In this document: positions 33,490-44,399 of the stretch, in pieces
Layout of the letters: each line of letters begins with the position of its first letter
Position numbering within the stretch: the stretch's first letter is position 1
Source of the DNA: Selaginella tamariscina
Lineage: Eukaryota; Streptophyta; Lycopodiopsida; Selaginellales; Selaginellaceae
Reading direction: 5' to 3'
DNA length: 64,000 nt
Assembly: GCA_003024785.1 (NCBI GenBank)
Contig: PUQB01000282.1
Coordinates: 184,369 to 248,368, forward strand
Position numbers and translations under genes: made by a program
Notes under the pieces: model-generated
Told to the model about the DNA's origin: nothing
Seen by the model: the letters and a program-made list of their open reading frames with translations, nothing else
Databases searched by the model: none

Positions 33490-35050
33490 ATGGAAGGTGC
33501 GGCGGGATTAATCTCGCCACCCCTTCAATGCCTCCTGAAAGAGTGGGCGGGATTAATCTCGCCACCTTTCTGGAGGCCTTGAACGGGAGTGCGGAATTAA
33601 TCTTGCCACCCTTCTCGGTCTCAGAGAGAACTGGGCAGGATTTATTTCTCACACCCCTTCAGTGACTCCAGAAAGGAGGCGGGATTAATCTCGCCCACCA
33701 TGTAAGGGATGGTTAAATGAATCTCGCCACCCTTCCCAGTCCCCTCCATTGGTATGTTGTAAACCTTCTACGTCTTAGACAGAAACGTTTGGGATTGGTC
33801 CAACTCACCAATGGAGGAAAAAGGGAAGGGTGGCGAGATTCATTTCTCCAACAGGCATTGAAGACTCGGCGGGATTAATCCCGCCGCCCAGGGCCTTCAC
33901 TCGATCCCTATGCGGCGGGATTAATCCCGCCGGACGCCAATTCCCTGCGCGGAATCGGGCGGGATTAATCCGCCGCCTAGGCACTTCAGGCAGGCCAATG
34001 GCGGCGGGATAAATCCCGCCCGATTTCGCACAGGGCATTGGCGTTCGGCGGGATTAATCCCGCCTCCCAGGCCCTTCACTCGGGCCTTAGTCGGCGGGAT
34101 TAATCCCGCCGAACGCCAATGCCCTGTGCGAAATCTTGCGGGATTAATCCCGCCGCCTAGGCCCTTCAGGCAGGCCAATGGCGGCGGGATAAATCCCGCC
34201 CGATTCCGCGCAGGGCATGCGTACGCGGCGGGATTAATCCCGCCCACCATGTAAGGGATGGTGAAATTAATCCCACCACCCTTCTCGGTTCCCTCCATTG
34301 GTATTTTGTAAACCTTCTCCGTCTCAGACAGAGTTAGTGGGATTGATTCAACATACCAATGGGGTAATGAAGGTTCGGGATTAATCTCGCCACCGGGTAA
34401 TGAAGGTTCGGAGGCTAATCCCGCCGCCCTCTCGTAAATCATGCGCTCACACATATATATTGGCTGCGGCATTTTTGAACAGGGATGGGTGGGGGCGGGA
34501 TTAATCCCGCCGCCCAGGGAATTCACGCAGGACATGAACGGCGGGATTAATCCCGCCGCCCTCCGCGAAGGGCATGAGCGTGGGGCCGGATAATCCCGCC
34601 GTTCATGTCCTGCGTGAATTCCCTGGGCGGCGGGATTAATCCCGCCGCTCTACGACAAACCGAAGAGCGGCGGGATTAATCCTGCCGCCCATTCCCTGTA
34701 AATGCCCTGCGCGGAATCCGGCGGGATTAATCCCGCCCATTAGAACCTTCACACAGGCCATTGCCGGCGAGATAAATCCCGCCGCATTCCGCGCAGGGCA
34801 TGGATGAGCGGCGGGATTAATCCCGCCGCCGAGGCCCCTCACGCAGGCTATGGGCGGCGGGATTAATCCCGCCGCTCTTCGGTTTGTCGTAGAGCGGCGG
34901 GATTAATCCCGCCGCCCATAGCCTGCGTGAAGGGCCTCGGCGGCGGGATTAATCCCGCCGCTCACCCATGCCTGAAGGGCCTCGGCGGCGGGATTAATCC
35001 CGCCGCCATGGCCCCAACTATATAGCGGCGGGATTAATCCCGCCGCTCGA
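33490..35050. repeat. Palindrome array of left arm of element E
   Basis: About 25 copies of GGCGGGATTAATCCCGCC, roughly 15 exact by eye. The rest differ by one to three bases (AGATTAATC, GATAAATC forms). The spacing is mostly 40-50 bp. Spacers also repeat in inverted form: CCCAGGGAATTCACGCAGGA at about 34515 recurs inverted at about 34600. The array lies upstream of the minus-strand ParB-methyltransferase gene. Open frames rich in GLIPP or GGINPA are translations of the repeat. Confidence 0.9.
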
Positions 35051-35742
35051 GGGGCTTAGCGAGATAAAAACACACACATATATATATGTGTGTGTATATA
35101 TATATATATGTATGTATGTATGTATGTATAGGAGTGTACGTGTGTGTGCAAGAGATAGATAAATAAATAAACTTATACAGTACTGGTACACCTAATATAT
35201 GTGTGTACATAGGTATATATATGTGTGTATATGTATATCGTGTGTATGCGTGTGAGCGAAACAAATAAAATCATACAGATAAACAAACACACACACACAC
35301 ATATATATATACACAGGAGTGTGCGTGTGTGTGCAAAAGATAAAACTAATAAATAAATAAAATTATACAGATAAACACACACATATATATGTGTGTATAT
35401 AGATATATAATCTATAGAGAAAGAGAGAGAGTCTGTGAATATATAAGCATATATATAAACTAGTGTTGTATGTATGTATATATGTATATAGGTATATATA
35501 TATGTGTATATGTATATTGTGTGTATGCGTGTGTGAGCGAAACAAATAAAATCATACAGATAAACAAACACACACACACACACATATACATACACAGGAG
35601 TGTGCGTGTGTGTGCGAGAGATAAAACTAATAAATAAATAAAATTATACAGATAAACACACACATATATATATGTGTGTATATTATGAATATATAAGCAT
35701 ATATATAAACTAGTGTTGTATACTATTTGTTAATATGCATTG

Positions 35743-35779
<37 letters not shown>

Positions 35780-35862
35780 GTGTGTGTGTGTGTGTGTGTG
35801 TAAAGCAGTGCGCGTGTGTGTGGGAGAGATAGATCAATAAAAAAAAATTTACAGATACTGGT

Positions 35863-35941
<79 letters not shown>

Positions 35942-36161
35942 GCAAGATCAATAAAAAAAATTTACAGATACTGGTACACATAATATATGTATGTATATAT
36001 GTATATAGGTATATATATATATATGTGTATATGTATATCGTGTGTATGCGTGTGTGAGCGAAACAAATAAATCATACACACATATACATACACAGGAGTG
36101 TGCGTGTGTGTGCGAGAGATAAAACTAAGAAAAAAAATTATACGCACACTCCTATACATAT

Positions 36162-36192
<31 letters not shown>

Positions 36193-36235
36193 GATCTCAC
36201 CTGTGTGCACAGCCGCCGCCGCCGATTTCACAGCC
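35050..36235. repeat. Central microsatellite region of element E
   Basis: Long (TA)n, (TG)n and (CA)n runs occur, with tandem blocks of about 200 bp (35240-35450 and 35520-35720 share CGAAACAAATAAAATCATAC). A GCCGCCGCC run closes it at 36210-36240. No gene. Confidence 0.85.
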
Positions 36236-36565
36236 GCCGCCTCTTGAAACCCTAAGAATATACCTAAACCCTAAAGGAATTAAATATATATATCAACCCT
36301 AATAGAATATTCCTTCTGAGAATATACTTAAACCCTAAAAAGAATAAAATATAGATTCGCCCTAAACGAATATTCTTTCATTATATTATTAGCGCGTGCG
36401 TGTGTGGGTGTATCACATACACCTCAAAAATATAAATCATGCAGGGATTTAACATGTGTGTGTCCATGAGAGTGTTAAAGTTTCATGTGTACACATTGCA
36501 TATATTAATACACATAATATATACATACACACGTGTATACACACAGACATACACACATATTACAT

Positions 36566-36590
36566 GGGTTTAGGGTTTAGGGTTTAGGGT
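36566..36590 (+). repeat. Interstitial telomere-like TTTAGGG repeats
   Basis: Three to four TTTAGGG units in tandem; the plant-type telomere unit. Confidence 0.8.
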
Positions 36591-37035
36591 TTTGGATTTA
36601 GGATGGATCATGCATGGTGTGTATGTATGAGAGAAGAGAGAGTGTTGAAAAATTATTTTTGTACACATTGCATATATTAGTACACATATATACTTACACA
36701 TATTATACACAGATATACATACATAGTATATGAGAGAAGAGAGACAGTACATATTAATATGGATCATGCATGGTGTGTATTATACACACAGACATACATA
36801 CATATTAGTACATAATATTAGAGAGACCGAGTACATATTATAGATCATGCATGGTGTGTATGTTTGAGAGAAGAGAGACAGTACATATTAACATGGATCA
36901 TGCATGGTGTGTATGTATGAGAGAGAAGACAGAAAGTACACATATATACATACAGAGTACACATATATACATGCACACGTGTATACACACAGACATACAT
37001 ACATATTACATGAGTAAATTCATTGTGTTACATAT

Positions 37036-37072
37036 TAGGGTTTAGGGTTTAGGGTTTAGGGTTTAGGGTTTG
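37036..37072 (+). repeat. Interstitial telomere-like TTTAGGG repeats
   Basis: Five contiguous TTTAGGG units followed by TTTGC. The old copy carries a shorter inverted counterpart (CCCTAAA) near 47135-47155, so the tract belongs to the transposon family. Confidence 0.85.
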
Positions 37073-38502
37073 CTCCCAACAAGCTTAATATAAATATTAC
37101 ACATGTAAATTCAATGTGTTACATATACACAGATTGAGTACATATATCATACATGCGTTGAACATGATGTTTTCAATAAAGAAGCAACATATTTCTTCAG
37201 TTTGGTTTAGGGTTGTGCATGTGTGTGCATATGTGTTTTTGTAAGTTCTTGTAATGCGTGTGTAAATTTATGATTGTGTTTATATATGTGTGCAAAACAA
37301 ACATCGAATAATTAAGAAAATAAAATTAATAAACACACTAGGAACATATTTTAAATTATACATAATAATATATGATTTTATCTAATATATAGCCATATAT
37401 AGTTTTAATAATATATATTAATTTAATATTGATAAAAAGGTTTAACATTGAAATATTCTTGAAATAATAAGAAATTAATTGAGAAAATCCCATTAATATA
37501 TACAAATGTAAATTAAGTACTCAAATAATTAACTAAATTAATTATCATAATCATGTTTAATATTGGAATATTCTTGGAATAATAAGAAAATAATAAAGAA
37601 TATCCCATTAATATAAAGAAGATTAATTACTCAAGTAATTAAGGAAATGATATTAATATATATATTATTAAAACTATATATGACTATATATTAGATAAAA
37701 TGATGTATTATTATGTATAATTTAAAATATGTTCATAGTGTGTATTAATTTAATATTGATAATAAGGTTTAACACATGAATATTCTTGAAATAATAACAA
37801 ATTAATTGAGAAAATCCCATTAATATATACAAATGTAGAATAATTACTGCAATAATTAAGAACAAGACTAATTTAATTATGATAATCAGGTTTAATATTA
37901 GAATATTCTTCAAATATTAATAAAATATTAAAGAATATCCCATTGATACTAGGAAATGAAAACTAAATACTCGAGTAATTAAGAAAATAATAATAATAAA
38001 CAGACTATGAATATATTTTAAATGATACATAATAATATATCAATTTATTTATTGTATAAGTATATATTTATATATATATATATAATATAAATATACTTGA
38101 ATACTAAGAATGTAGAATATAGTCTAAAATTTCGTAATATTAAACAGCTTGAATCACTTGAATAACATTAAATGCAATTTTAAAATACTCATTGGAACTG
38201 GAGAGTATATATGTCAGAGTGTCGGATATTTGTGTCAACTCATCTTAAATTTTATTTTCTGTTCTTTTTAAAAAATTTGAATTTCTGACATATGTATTGT
38301 CGGTCTGACATATAAATTTGAAAATGCATTTAATTTCCCACTCAAATTCAGATCTGGTTCTTTCTCCGGCAAGGGTTTCTTCATTTCTGTATTTTTCACT
38401 CTTTAGATCTTCTTTTTTCTTCATAGTGATCATCTCAGGAGCGAGATTAAATTGGGTGCTATTCTTTATAGGAAAGCACGGCGCCTTCAGTGCTGTTTAC
38501 AA

Positions 38503-39678
38503 GTAAGTATTATAAACAAATTTAAAAATACTTATTAAGATTCACTCTCTTACATTCTCTCTTAAAATTACAATTTAGGGGTTTAGAAATGCATTAGGAT
38601 TATAATATATTCCGTTAGGGATTTATCACGTTTAAATATCCTTTTAACTTAATATTCTAGGTTAACCGGGGCGGCGGGATTAATCCGGCCATTTCTTTTT
38701 CGCCTCTTTGAAGAAGTGGCGGGATTAATCCCGCCACCATCTCCCGGGCAATGCTTCTCCGCCACTGAAAAAGAGTGGCGGGATTAATCCCGTCGATAAC
38801 CTTCTCAACTGATGAAGAGTTACCAGAATTTATTAGAAAGAGTTGTCGGCGGGATTAATCCCGCCAACCATTTTAGGAGGCAGGGAAGGGGTGGCGGGAT
38901 TAATCTCGCCACCACTTCACTGTTTTAAAGATTTGGGGACAGGATTTATCCCGAGATCTCTTTGAAATCATAGTTTTGGAGAGAGTTATGTGCGGATTTA
39001 ATCCCGCCACCCATTCCCCGTCGTAAGAATTGTGGGCGGGATTAATCCCGCCTTGGACTCCCTCCGACAAGGAAGAGCCGGCGGGATTAATCCCGCCGCC
39101 TCTTCCTCCGACGAGGAAGGGAGTCCGGCGGGATTAATCCCGCCGACTCTCTCCGGCGAGGATGAGTCGGCGGGATTAATCCCGCCGGACTCCCTTCCTC
39201 GTCGGAGAGAGTCGGCGGGATTAATCCCGCCGGACTCCCCCGAGGAGGAGAGGCGGGATTAATCCCGCCGGACTCTCTCCGAAGGGGGAGTCGGCGGCGG
39301 GATTAATCCCGCCGGACTCTCCTCGTCGGAGAGAGTCGGCGGGATTAATCCCGCCGGACTCCCCCGAGGAGGAGAGCGGCGGGATTAATCCCGCCGGCTC
39401 TTCCTTGTCGGAGGGAGTCCAAGGCGGGATTAATCCCGCCGACTCTCTCCGAAGGGGTTGAGTCGCGGCGGGATTAATCCCGCCGACCGTTCCTCGTCGG
39501 AGGGATTCGTGGGCGGGATTAATCCCGCCCATCAGTTGTATTAATCAAACATGAGATATTATCTCTAAACATAATTATGTATTATTGCATATGCATATTA
39601 TTAAGTAACCGTAATTCAGATTTCTTAAAAATATTGCATAAACAGATATCATAAATAATACAATTATTTATGTGCAGG
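38503..39678 (+). promoter_or_regulatory. 5' intron of the element E transposase
   Basis: Donor-like ACAAGTAAGTATT at about 38500-38512 and acceptor TTTATGTGCAG at 39668-39678 bound about 1.17 kb. The palindrome array lies inside. Both sites are conserved in the other two copies. Confidence 0.55.
38665..39530. repeat. Palindrome array of right arm of element E
   Basis: About 19 copies of GGCGGGATTAATCCCGCC, some 15 exact by eye. From 39033 to 39527 twelve copies follow at intervals of 39-47 bp (close to four helical turns). Spacers are variants of GACTCTCTCCGACGAGGA in alternating orientation, so the whole block is a nest of palindromes. Confidence 0.92.
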
Positions 39679-39684
39679 ACAATA

Positions 39685-42600
39685 TGTTTAATACTGGAGA
39701 TAAAGTATGTCTTCTTCGGAACAACGAGATAGTTGGCACTGGAACTGTGGAAGTTCGAGATAATAATGCATCATGTCACAATATTTCCCAAGGATCTTGT
39801 GTGTACGTATGGGTGAACACCATTTTCAAGCATGTTGAGGTTCTGGGAATGGAATTTGAGGAGGGTTCTCCTGTATTGTGGAATTTGGATGAAGTCAAGG
39901 CTGACACAAAATATGCAGAGTCACAAACAAATAGTAGCACGAGTTTACCAGATGATGGCTTGCCTGCTGTGATGGATGAGGTGATTCTCTTTCTTCGTGA
40001 GATTGAAGTCGGAAGAGGCATCATCACAGCTATAAATCCAATGGAAGCAGTGTCAGAAGAGAAACTAGGGTCCGACTTCGTGGGTGTAGTTGTGACAGAG
40101 GTTTCACCTAATGGCACATTGTATCCTGGATCCCTCGTGAGGTGGCGAACATCTGAATTAAGACGGCAAGATGGTTCAACATATTCTGGGTTGGATTTCA
40201 ATAATAACAACCCGGAAGAACAACTCATATTTGAAGAGGTTCCTTGCATTGGTCCTATTGTAAGAAAAAGGCGATTCATGGGTTGTAGATCTTCCCCTGC
40301 AAGTTTCAGCAAGAGGGTAAAGATGGATCCTACATCTTCCGAAAGTGTTACGAGCATTTCCACGATTGACTGTTGCAAGAAGAAGTGTTGTCAGATGGCA
40401 GACCGGAATGAAATTACCCAATGTAGACATGTCTTTCGTATGCTCACCCAAAAGCAAAGGCATGAGTTTGTATATGCTGCACTAACTGGGTTATTGATGG
40501 AATGGCCTCGGAACACAGGTTATCAGAGTACATCCATGGTATTTAATAAGGTGGCCATCTGCTTCAAAGCTTGGTACAGTATATACGGGATCCCAAAGAC
40601 CACGTTCTACCGTCGGAGGGATGAGTGGCTAGATGGAGCGCGAACCTCAGTTCATGGGAACACTCGCTTGGTCAAAACCCGCTCTCACATCATGGCAGCC
40701 ATAGAGATACTCAAGGCTTTTGTGGAAGCAAATGCAGACAGGATGCCTCACAAATGCCGAACCACAAATGCAGGGGTCAGGGAAAATCTCAAGGTTTTAC
40801 CTTCAATCTACACTCAATTGAAACTGTGTGAACATGTGAACAAGTGCCTCAGTTTGATGGGGCTCCAAGCAATCTGCACTGGTACCTTCAACAACATATG
40901 GAATACTCATTTTAAGGATGTGGAGATTGCAAAACACTCTAGCTTTTCTAAGTGTGACACTTGTACATCATTGAAGGCTGCAGAGGCTTGTGCAAAAACC
41001 TTGGTGGAGATCACTACCATTCAAAGGAAGATGGAGGCCCACATGATTGCACAACAAACTTGTCGGTCTCAGTACTATGCACACCGCATGCTTTCTGTGT
41101 CACGCCCATCAGAGTACTGTGCTTGATCCATGACAAGATGGATCATTCAAAGACCAGCATTCCAAAGCTCTTTGCAACACCAAAGTGCCTTGGAAATGTC
41201 ATGAAACTTCCGATTTCTTTAACAGGTGTGCTAACACATGGACACGGTTGTGAGTCATATGGACACTTTTCACTTCCACATTGGTCTAGCGACTCCAATT
41301 TCACTATTGGGTCGTTAGCCATGTGTTTCAGAAACCTTGAAGCCCACTCACAGACAACTCCTATCAGTGATCTCAAAGTGAAGAAACAACACCTTCAACC
41401 TTTACATAATGCTCTCATGAACACGTCTGCACTTGAGGCTACTTGGGAATATGAGAGGCATTGTCAGCAACCTGCACAAAAAACAGATGGCCCTGTTGAG
41501 AGTTCAGGTTCAGTGGAGGGATCTAGCTCAAATAGTGTACATGTGTCCTCAACATCAAATAAGCTTCCTCGTCATTTGCTTTTACAGATGGATAATTGTG
41601 CAGGCGAGAACAAAAATAGGTAAATCATTTTACTTAAGGGTTTCTCAAGCTCATACTTACTTTTATTTCTAGATATGTGCTAGCATACTTGTCAATGCTT
41701 GTTGCCAAAGGTGTGTTTGAAACAATCACGCTCAGTTTCCTTATGGTTGGTCACACTCATGAAGATATTGATGCGTTCTTCAGCAAGGTCTCCAACTCTA
41801 CAAAAAGGACAAGTGCACTTACCTTACCGCATATGATGAATCTTTTTGAAAATTGCATCTCCAAAAAAAGTTGTGCTTTGCTTGTGACTGAGGTGCCAGA
41901 CTTCAAAAAATTTCTCAAGGAGTATATAAAAGAAGGGAGTGATTCTTTAGTTGGTCACCTTGTGCCGCTACAATTCTTTTTCTCCATACGAGATGGTATA
42001 CCTATTATGCAGTACAAGTTACGGCCATCAGAGCAGGAGTGGTTACCGAAAGAGGGCTTAATGCTCTTCAAAAGTGGAGAGGATGGAAAGCCACTTCTCC
42101 CAGAAGGACAACCAGACCCTATTCCATTGAGTGCCCAGCTCAAGGAACAAGAGGTTATTATTGATGGCATCAAAAAATATGTGGCATGGGTTCAAAAATC
42201 GATGCCAAAGAATTCTGATAAGGCAACTGGTTACTCAGAACTATATAAGCATGTGGTCAACTATTGGGAGACTGTTGTTCGAGAGTTGGAAGGGCCTACT
42301 GTCACAAGTACAGAATTGCAACACCCTTTCTGGCCTAAAACAAGGTGGCGAGAGGAGATTGAAATGACATCACTGAGCACAGACGACATAGAAGCCAGTA
42401 GTGATGTGGAAGTGCAAACCCCACACTTTGTTGGACAAAGGAACCAAAAACCTAAAGCATACTTTGATTGCTGCAAGGATCTTCAAAAACTAATGATGGT
42501 TCTCATTACTCCAGATGCGTCATATAATCAGCCTATTTGGATGGGTCAAATTATCGACACACCTGAAGTAATCACAAAAAATAGTATTGTTAAGGTTGCA

Positions 42601-42819
42601 TGGTTCAAACCACAAAAAAGGCGACACGAGAAGGAGAGCGAAAGATATAATGGATGCCTAGAGAAAACATGGTCTCCCAATCAAAAAGACCCAGCATGTT
42701 TTATAAATGTTAAATCCATTCGATATGGGTGGATGTCAAGAAGCGTTGATAAAGTCACGATTAACAAACTGCAAGGGAATGTATGTTTTCTGAAGCTTAA
42801 AGCAATTACAAAATTATAA
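39685..42819 (+). CDS. DUF7869-like putative DDE transposase of element E
   Basis: Coding begins at ATG 39685 after an acceptor at 39678. The N-terminal part (FNTGDKVCLLRNNEIVGTG) is a beta-rich domain of unknown role. A basic/HTH-like and Cys-rich region follows (CCKKKCCQMADRN near 40375; CDTCTS near 40955). The core has LIHDKMDHSKTS (about 41122-41157), LLQMDNCAGENKN (41579-41617) and MVGHTHEDIDAFFS (41742-41783); I take these Asp/Asp/Asp-Glu positions as the candidate RNase H-like triad. A 54-nt intron splits NKNR|YVLAY at 41620-41673. One base is missing near 41117 relative to copy F, so this copy is frameshifted. Total is about 1,000 residues. Proteins of this type are widespread in plant and oomycete genomes but poorly described. 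Confidence 0.72.
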
Positions 42820-43307
42820 AATATCATATATTTAATATTCATAATTATTATAAACTCTTTAATAATAGTACCAAATTGTATACTTAACTATATAAATTTA
42901 AAAAATGATATGGAAGATTGACTATATTATTATAGGATTTTATATATATATTATTACTACTACAAATTTTTAATTAATAATGTTATATTTAAATATTAAT
43001 ATTTTAATAACAACATCAATATTTATATAATGTACCTCTTATGCTCTTCCTTAATTGTTATATTAGGCAATATATTATATAATTTAATACATTCTACTTT
43101 TTTAATGTTATTAATTTTTGTTCAATGAATGCTATAATTTATTAAAGGGTAGAATACAAAATAGAATATTCTAAAGAATATTCTCTTTTCAAACATATAT
43201 TCTAAAGAATATTCCTTTAATATTAGAAAATGCTAATTAAATAGCTAAAATTGCTAATTATTAGGAAATGGGACTATAGCCATGCCCATTTTAGTTACAA
43301 CTTGCAT
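42820..43307 (+). repeat. AT-rich trailer and right terminus of element E
   Basis: AT-rich, with AGAATATTCTAAAGAATATTC (first 20 bases at 43163-43182) and AGAATATTCC near 43206. The terminal repeat is at 43281-43307, ending AGTTACAACTTGCAT. Confidence 0.8.
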
Positions 43308-43311
43308 TCAT

Positions 43312-44255
43312 CCCTTCGACGGTAGAATGTGGTCTTTGGGATCCCATATATACTGTACCAAGCTTTGAAGCAGATGGCCACCTTATTAAATACCATGGAT
43401 GTACTCTGATAATCTGTATCCGAGGTCATTCCATCAATACACCCAGTTAGTGCAGCATATACAAACTCATGCCTTTGCTTTTGGGTGAGCATACGAAAGA
43501 CATGTCTACATTGGGTAATTTCATTCCGGTCTGCCATCTGACAACACTTCTTCTTGCAACAGTCAATTGTGGAAATGCTCGTAACACTTTTCAGAAGATA
43601 TAGGATCCATCTTCACCCTCTTGCTGAAACTTGCAGGGGAAGATTTGTAACCCATGAATCGCCTTTTTCTTACAATAGGACCAATGCAAGGAACCCTCTC
43701 AAATATGAGTTGTTCTTCCGGGTTGTTATTATTGAAATCCAACCCAGAATATGTTGAACCATCTTGCCGTCTTAATTCAGATGTTTACCACCTCACAAGG
43801 GATCCAAGATGCAATGGCCATTAGGTGAAACCTCTGTCACAACTACACCCACGAAGTCGAACCCTAGTTTCTCTTTTGACACTGCTTCCATTGGATTTAT
43901 AGCTGTGATGATGCCTCTCCCAACCTCAATCTCATAAAGAAAGAAATCGCCTCATCCATCACAGCAGGCAAGTCATCATCTGGAAAACTCGTGCTACTGT
44001 TTGTTTGTGACTCTGCATATTCTGTGTCAGCCTTGACTTCATCCAAATTCCACAATACACGAGAACCCTCCTCAAATTCCATTCCTGGAACCTCAACATG
44101 CTTGAAAATGGTGTTCACCCATACGTACACACAAGATCCTTGGGCAATATTGTGACATGATGCATTATCATCTCGAACTTCCACAGGTCCAGTGCCAACT
44201 ATCTCATTGTTCCGAAGAAGACCTACTTTCTCTGCAGTATTATACATATTGTCCT
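43312..44255 (-). pseudogene. DUF7869-like transposase, N-terminal part of split old copy
   Basis: Minus-strand reading starts with FNTGDKVC-equivalent NTAEKVGLLRNNEIVGTG and continues through the VYVWVNTIFKHVEV and VLWNLDEVKADTEYAESQ blocks, a frameshifted middle (43560-43900), and CRHVFRMLTQKQRHEFVYAA (43500-43440), up to FYRRRDE at the insertion point of element E. Several indels confirm decay. It joins the part at 26155-28315. Confidence 0.8.
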
Positions 44256-44399
44256 GCACATAAATAATTGTGTTATTTATGATATCTGTTTATGCAATAT
44301 TTTAAGAAATCAGAATTGCGGTTGCTTAATAAGATGCATGTGTAATAATACATAATTATGTATAAAGATAATATCTCATGCTTTATTAATACAACTGAT

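Larger units (their letters stand above)
36240..38500. other. AT-rich central-right region of element E
   Basis: Contents include CCCTAAA words, a repeated GATCATGCATGGTGTGTATG motif (36600-36930), telomere-like arrays and then AT-rich leader sequence (37400-38500) with many GAATATTCTT words. The last 300 bp (conserved in copies F and old, containing GTCGGTCTGACAT and CGGCAAGGGTTT) probably hold the transposase promoter and first non-coding exon. Confidence 0.6.
28316..43307. mobile_element. 14,992-bp composite transposon (element E) of the DUF7869-like family
   Basis: The ends are matching terminal inverted repeats of about 27 bp, beginning ATGCA[C/A]GTTGTAACTAAA and ending TGGGCATG, with two differences, flanked by TCAT. 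The interior has two diverging arms. The left arm (minus strand) holds the FCP1-type gene and the ParB-methyltransferase gene, preceded by a palindrome array (33490-35050). The right arm (plus strand) holds a palindrome array (38660-39535) in the 5' intron of the transposase. Between them are microsatellites and telomere-like repeats. It interrupts the transposase gene of an older copy of its own family, which proves insertion as one unit. Confidence 0.85.

Noticed and set aside
28316..33490. Host gene cluster (phosphatase plus ParB-like gene) flanked by chance by repeats
   Set aside because: The interval lies between matching terminal repeats with a target duplication inside an older gene of the same family, so the genes moved with the element.
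37036..37072. Former chromosome end or telomere fusion point
   Set aside because: The tract is short, and a related tract sits at the equivalent position of another copy of the same transposon, so it is transposon sequence.
33490..39530. Long open frames in palindrome arrays giving GLIPP and GGINPA repeats
   Set aside because: The palindrome and its short spacers lack stops in several frames on both strands. The apparent proteins are translations of the repeat and coincide with non-coding intron or upstream positions.
38665..39530. CRISPR array
   Set aside because: Repeats are 18-bp perfect palindromes with similar, mutually inverted spacers in a eukaryotic intron. No cas genes or leader; spacers are not unique.
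39776..40378. Minus-strand open frame of 200 codons
   Set aside because: It is antisense to the N-terminal region of the transposase of element E; no domain is visible and the sense frame is conserved between copies.
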